Positions 61,224-64,000 of a stretch of DNA of 64,000 nucleotides are shown here, piece after piece. Source of the stretch: Caldilineaceae bacterium (GTDB lineage: Bacteria; Chloroflexota; Anaerolineae; Caldilineales; Caldilineaceae). The translations under genes and the position numbers were made by a program. Below the pieces are notes generated by a model, which had not been told where the DNA came from, did not search any database, and saw only the letters and a list, made by a program, of their open reading frames with translations. The first letter of the stretch is position 1, and each line of letters opens with the position of its first letter. The stretch is taken from NCBI GenBank assembly GCA_019637645.1, contig JAHBVH010000016.1, positions 1 through 64,000 on the forward strand. The letters run 5' to 3'.

Positions 61224-61887
61224 GATGAAAATCCTCCAAATGGAATAGAGGCTCATCGAGTTGGGGATCCCGTTGACGGAGCCCACAGCTCACACCAACA
61301 CACGCGTGTTACCCCAACGAGCACAGGTTAAAAGAAAGACACATAGCGAGTTTAAGGGTAGGCATTACCCAGTTGGTTGCGGGCTAGAGACCTGACAGGT
61401 TTTCCAAACTGGTCAGGTCTGGGCTCTAAACCACTGCATAAGCCGCCGCTTTATAGAGAACTGCTGCAGCAGATTCTAACGAGAACAGCGAAAAGCCGTT
61501 CGCGGGGGCGCGCACTTTCATACGACAACCACAGGTGGCGGATCGGGCCAAACGATCTCCAGAGGGAAGCTCTGGTTTAGCGTTGGTAATCCACCGATTG
61601 CAACCCGGTGGTCCCCCAAGGCATAACAACGTTCTATGCAAGAGAGTGTAGCCGCGCAAGCTTGTCGCCAATCGGCGCGACAAGCCGAACTCGCGCCGAA
61701 TTTTTGCCGAATCGGCCAGCAAGGCAACCCGAAGCGGACTAGCCCAAGTTGCCCCATTGCGTGCGCGTACACGAACAATCGGTCTGCAGCCAGTGTAAAG
61801 CGGGTAGGTCACCCCGAAACGCGCGACTGCGTCCCTGCCGCCAATGTGGAATAGCTGCTTCCCAAAGGTGCCGCACAAGGAGTTCCC
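61224..61887. other. Gene-poor region between peptide gene and second STAND gene
   Basis: Contents are the peptide promoter side, a 10-base palindrome ACACGCGTGT at 61300-61309, a degenerate family A element (61359-61443), and ~440 bases without a convincing gene. The 150-codon minus-strand frame at 61426-61878 lacks a ribosome site and family similarity. The region may hold the control sequences of the STAND gene starting at 61888. Confidence 0.55.
61359..61443. repeat. Degenerate family A inverted-repeat element
   Basis: The core ACCTGACAGGTTTTCCAAAC / GGTCAGGT is kept and the left end reads TAGGCATTACCCAGTTGG, three changes from TAGAAGTTACGCAGTTGG. The right end is eroded. An 85-base span fits. 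Confidence 0.55.
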
Positions 61888-64000
61888 GTGGCCGAGTCAC
61901 CCCAACGTTTTGCTGAGCTTTTAACCCGCGCAATCCGACAGATCAAGCGCGCAGAGAACAATAAACCGATCAGTGTCATCCAGGATGAACTGGGCTATGC
62001 GCTAGGTCGCGAGGGGGGGAGTGCGGTGGAGCATTGGCGCAAGGGAAACCTACCCCCTGGTCGCCAGGATGTAGAAATGTTGGCGCGCCATCTGACGCGC
62101 CGTGGTCAGCTCGACCAAGCTTGGTTGAAGGATTTTCTCGAGAGCGGCGGCTGTGGCGCGAGCCTGCCCACGCTCATGACCCACCTCTTCGCGGCCAGCC
62201 AACCATCGCCTAGCCCGGAACCGCTTGCGGCGACAGCCACGGCAGCAAGCAGCATAGTCCCTTTCCAAGCGCCGCCGCGCCCGCCCCATTTTGTTGGGCG
62301 GGCCACGGCTCTCCAGCAGATCGCAAACTACCTGCTGACCGAGAACGCGCCCCGCATTGTTGCCCTAGTCGGCATGGCGGGCGCGGGCAAGACAGCCCTC
62401 GCGACGCAAGCTGCCCACCAATGGCGTACCCACTGGCCGCATGGCATTCTCTGGGGCCACACAACGACCAGCGCGCCACTAGATATCCTCAACAGTTGGG
62501 CGAGTGCATTTGGCTATGACTATCGTGGTTTGCACGATGTGGAAAGTTGTGCGGCAGCCCTACGCAGCGTCTTTCGGGATAAAGCACTGTTGTTCATCCT
62601 TGATGATGTCACCAGTGTCCAAGCGGTGCGGCCACTCTTGATTGGCGGAGAACACAGTGCGGTGCTCCATACCACACGCAGTATGGATGTAGCCATGGCA
62701 CTGGGCAGCACCCCTATCTCATTAGCGGAATTGGCCCCCAGCGAAGGGGTTGAATTACTGACAAAGCTACTCGGTGTCCAACGCGTGAACGCCGCGGCCG
62801 AAGCTGCCGCGGCCATCTGCCAAGCCGTCCATCAACTGCCCCTTGCTGTAGAGATCGTCGGCCAGCTCTTGGCCGCACGGCCACGCCGCGCCTTGGCCCA
62901 AATGGCGCAACGCCTCCAGGATCTCCACTACCGGCTCGACTTGCAGATTAGCGATCGCGATGTACGTACTTCGTTTCTGGTCAGTTGGGAAGCGCTGAAC
63001 AAGCAACAACAGCGGATCTTTGCCCATTTGGCCCTCTTTCAAGGGCGCGCGTTTACCTTGGCGGCCCTGGCCGCGGTGCTGGATGAGGAGGCGGAAGCGG
63101 TGCTAGAGGATCTGGATCTATTGGTCGCGCGTTCGTTAGTCAAAGCGAGCGAGGGCGAACGCTATCAGCAGCATCTGCTTTTGGCCGATTTTGCGCGCGA
63201 GCAATTAGGGAACGCACCGGTGGCATGGCAGCGCTTTGCCGAAAGCCAATTCGCCTTTGCCAAAGCGCACAGCACAAGACCAGCAGCCCTAGAACCAGAG
63301 TGGGAAAATCTCATGGCCGGCATGGCTGCTGCCGCGGAACAACAAGCCTGGGCCATGGTCTTGGCCTATGCGGATACGCTCGCCGAGCCTTGGCTCGCAC
63401 AAGCTCGCTACCGCGATGCCTGCCAAGGCTATACCTTGGCTGTGACAGGGGCCACGCAGCGCCAGAATCAGGCAGCGTTGGCCCGCTACCTCATCCAACT
63501 CGGCTTTATTTGGTGTGAGCTCAGTGATTTTGCCAAAGCGACCCCTTGTCTAGAGCAAGCCCAAGCCGTGGCCGCTGCCGCACAGCTACCCCAACTTCAA
63601 GCCGATGCGCATTATCATCGCGCGCGCATTGCCCTCGAACAAGGGGCCTACGAAGCGTGTGATGCGCACTTGCGCCAATGCGAAACGCGGCAAAATGCGG
63701 CAGAAGATCGGATCGGCACAGCCAAAGCACTCCACCTGCGGGGCATCTTGGCACAGCGTGTCGGGGACCATACAAAGGCCCAACAGCTTGGTGAGCAAGC
63801 CTTGCGCCTACAGGAAGCGGCCCATGACATTCCTGGCCTATTGGGTACCCACTACCTCTTGGCCGACTGTGCTTTGAAAGCGGGACATTACGCGCTGAGT
63901 GAAATGTATGGCAAGCGTTCTTTACAGATCCTAGCAACTCATCCGCGCAAGGCCGAACTAGCCGAAACCTACTTCAGCTTAGCCATGACCTATCGGTATC
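61888..64000 (+). CDS. HTH-STAND/TPR protein (3' partial)
   Basis: The frame is open from GTG 61888 to the window end, 704 codons without a stop. AAGGAG five bases before the GTG sets the start. Residues ~8-88 form an HTH-like domain (FAELLTRAIRQIKRAENN...ELGYALGREGGSAVEHWRKGNLPPGRQDVEMLARHL). After a Ser/Pro/Ala linker comes the NTPase: Walker A VGMAGAGKTA (~161-170), Walker B LLFILDDV, QLPLAVEIVG (GLPL-like) and a winged helix. From ~450 onward there are TPR-like repeats (YLIQLGFIWCELSDFAKATPCLEQA, HLRGILAQRVGDHTKAQQLGEQAL). It is a complete-architecture relative of the split NB-ARC/TPR pair upstream and probably a transcription switch. Confidence 0.88.
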   Translation, partial: MAESPQRFAELLTRAIRQIKRAENNKPISVIQDELGYALGREGGSAVEHWRKGNLPPGRQDVEMLARHLTRRGQLDQAWLKDFLESGGCGASLPTLMTHLFAASQPSPSPEPLAATATAASSIVPFQAPPRPPHFVGRATALQQIANYLLTENAPRIVALVGMAGAGKTALATQAAHQWRTHWPHGILWGHTTTSAPLDILNSWASAFGYDYRGLHDVESCAAALRSVFRDKALLFILDDVTSVQAVRPLLIGGEHSAVLHTTRSMDVAMALGSTPISLAELAPSEGVELLTKLLGVQRVNAAAEAAAAICQAVHQLPLAVEIVGQLLAARPRRALAQMAQRLQDLHYRLDLQISDRDVRTSFLVSWEALNKQQQRIFAHLALFQGRAFTLAALAAVLDEEAEAVLEDLDLLVARSLVKASEGERYQQHLLLADFAREQLGNAPVAWQRFAESQFAFAKAHSTRPAALEPEWENLMAGMAAAAEQQAWAMVLAYADTLAEPWLAQARYRDACQGYTLAVTGATQRQNQAALARYLIQLGFIWCELSDFAKATPCLEQAQAVAAAAQLPQLQADAHYHRARIALEQGAYEACDAHLRQCETRQNAAEDRIGTAKALHLRGILAQRVGDHTKAQQLGEQALRLQEAAHDIPGLLGTHYLLADCALKAGHYALSEMYGKRSLQILATHPRKAELAETYFSLAMTYRY

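Noticed and set aside
61426..61878. 150-codon minus-strand frame before the second STAND gene
   Set aside because: Composition and sequence look random, it lacks a ribosome site and overlaps a degenerate repeat at one end.
58393..64000. Avs-type antiphage STAND system
   Set aside because: The N-termini are HTH-like rather than nuclease, TIR or protease effectors, so a regulatory role fits better than abortive defence.

Overview
The window looks like chromosomal DNA from a Chloroflexota bacterium (inference). Base composition is GC-rich. Coding DNA is dense, with loose operons and many intergenic palindromes. The gene content is typical of that phylum: STAND/NB-ARC regulators with TPRs, a baeRF-type protein, a CGNR zinc-finger protein, secreted proteins ending in an FYLPLIVR-like tail, HerA next to an alkaline-phosphatase-superfamily protein, and DUF433/DUF5615 pairs. 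I saw no rRNA, tRNA, CRISPR array or intact transposase gene. Mobile DNA appears only as short non-autonomous repeats.

Layout. 3-4533: end of a RarA-like protein fused to a methyltransferase-like domain, a GNAT, a divergent PRPP synthetase and a glycoside hydrolase. 4541-9719: a heptamer-repeat hairpin, Tag glycosylase and a sugar ABC importer (binding protein plus two permeases, no ATPase). 9730-13779: a decayed DUF4160 with DUF2442, an alkaline-phosphatase-superfamily protein, a DUF433/DUF5615 toxin-antitoxin pair and HerA. 13981-19827: zinc metallopeptidase, an SdpR/SdpI pair behind a 58-bp perfect palindrome, a CPBP protease remnant, a small membrane protein, a GreA-like factor, a baeRF-like protein and a universal stress protein. 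19980-31681: CobD/HisC-like aminotransferase, CGNR protein with a repeat-encoded tail, ClbS/DfsB-like protein, AlkA-like glycosylase, MBL protein with a rubredoxin-like domain, P2A Ca-type ATPase, UxuA-like and D-threonine-aldolase-like enzymes, SCP2 protein and a second PRPP synthetase. 32010-37566: M20 peptidase, P1B heavy-metal ATPase, an AT-rich DUF2975/XRE insert and a MerR regulator. 38019-45421: cysE-cysK, a MocR regulator divergent from an MFS carrier, and a run of small detoxification or flavin-type genes. 45477-57297: four minus-strand genes for large cell-envelope proteins (two M23 domains, two glycosidase-like barrels, SH3b, LysM-like and carboxypeptidase-regulatory repeats). 57570-64000: DJ-1-like protein, then an HTH/NB-ARC protein, a TPR protein, a 55-residue exported-peptide gene and a second, incomplete HTH/STAND/TPR gene.

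The most interesting locus is 58311-61223. A sigma70-type promoter drives an HTH-NB-ARC gene and a separate TPR gene. One base beyond the TPR stop, on the opposite strand, lies a gene for a 55-residue pre-peptide with a strong ribosome binding site, a hydrophobic export segment and an AYA-type signal peptidase site that would release an eight-residue peptide CNQPGGGC. A TPR regulator paired with a tiny exported peptide resembles Firmicutes RRNPP quorum sensing, but here it is built on STAND proteins. This is a hypothesis from architecture, not a demonstrated system.

A second theme is repeats. There is a family of roughly 85-bp, TA-ended inverted-repeat elements. Heptamer or purine-rich tandem repeats fold into long hairpins between genes. 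Short tandem repeats have also entered coding frames: a 15-bp unit in the CGNR gene and a 27-bp unit in the P2A ATPase gene.
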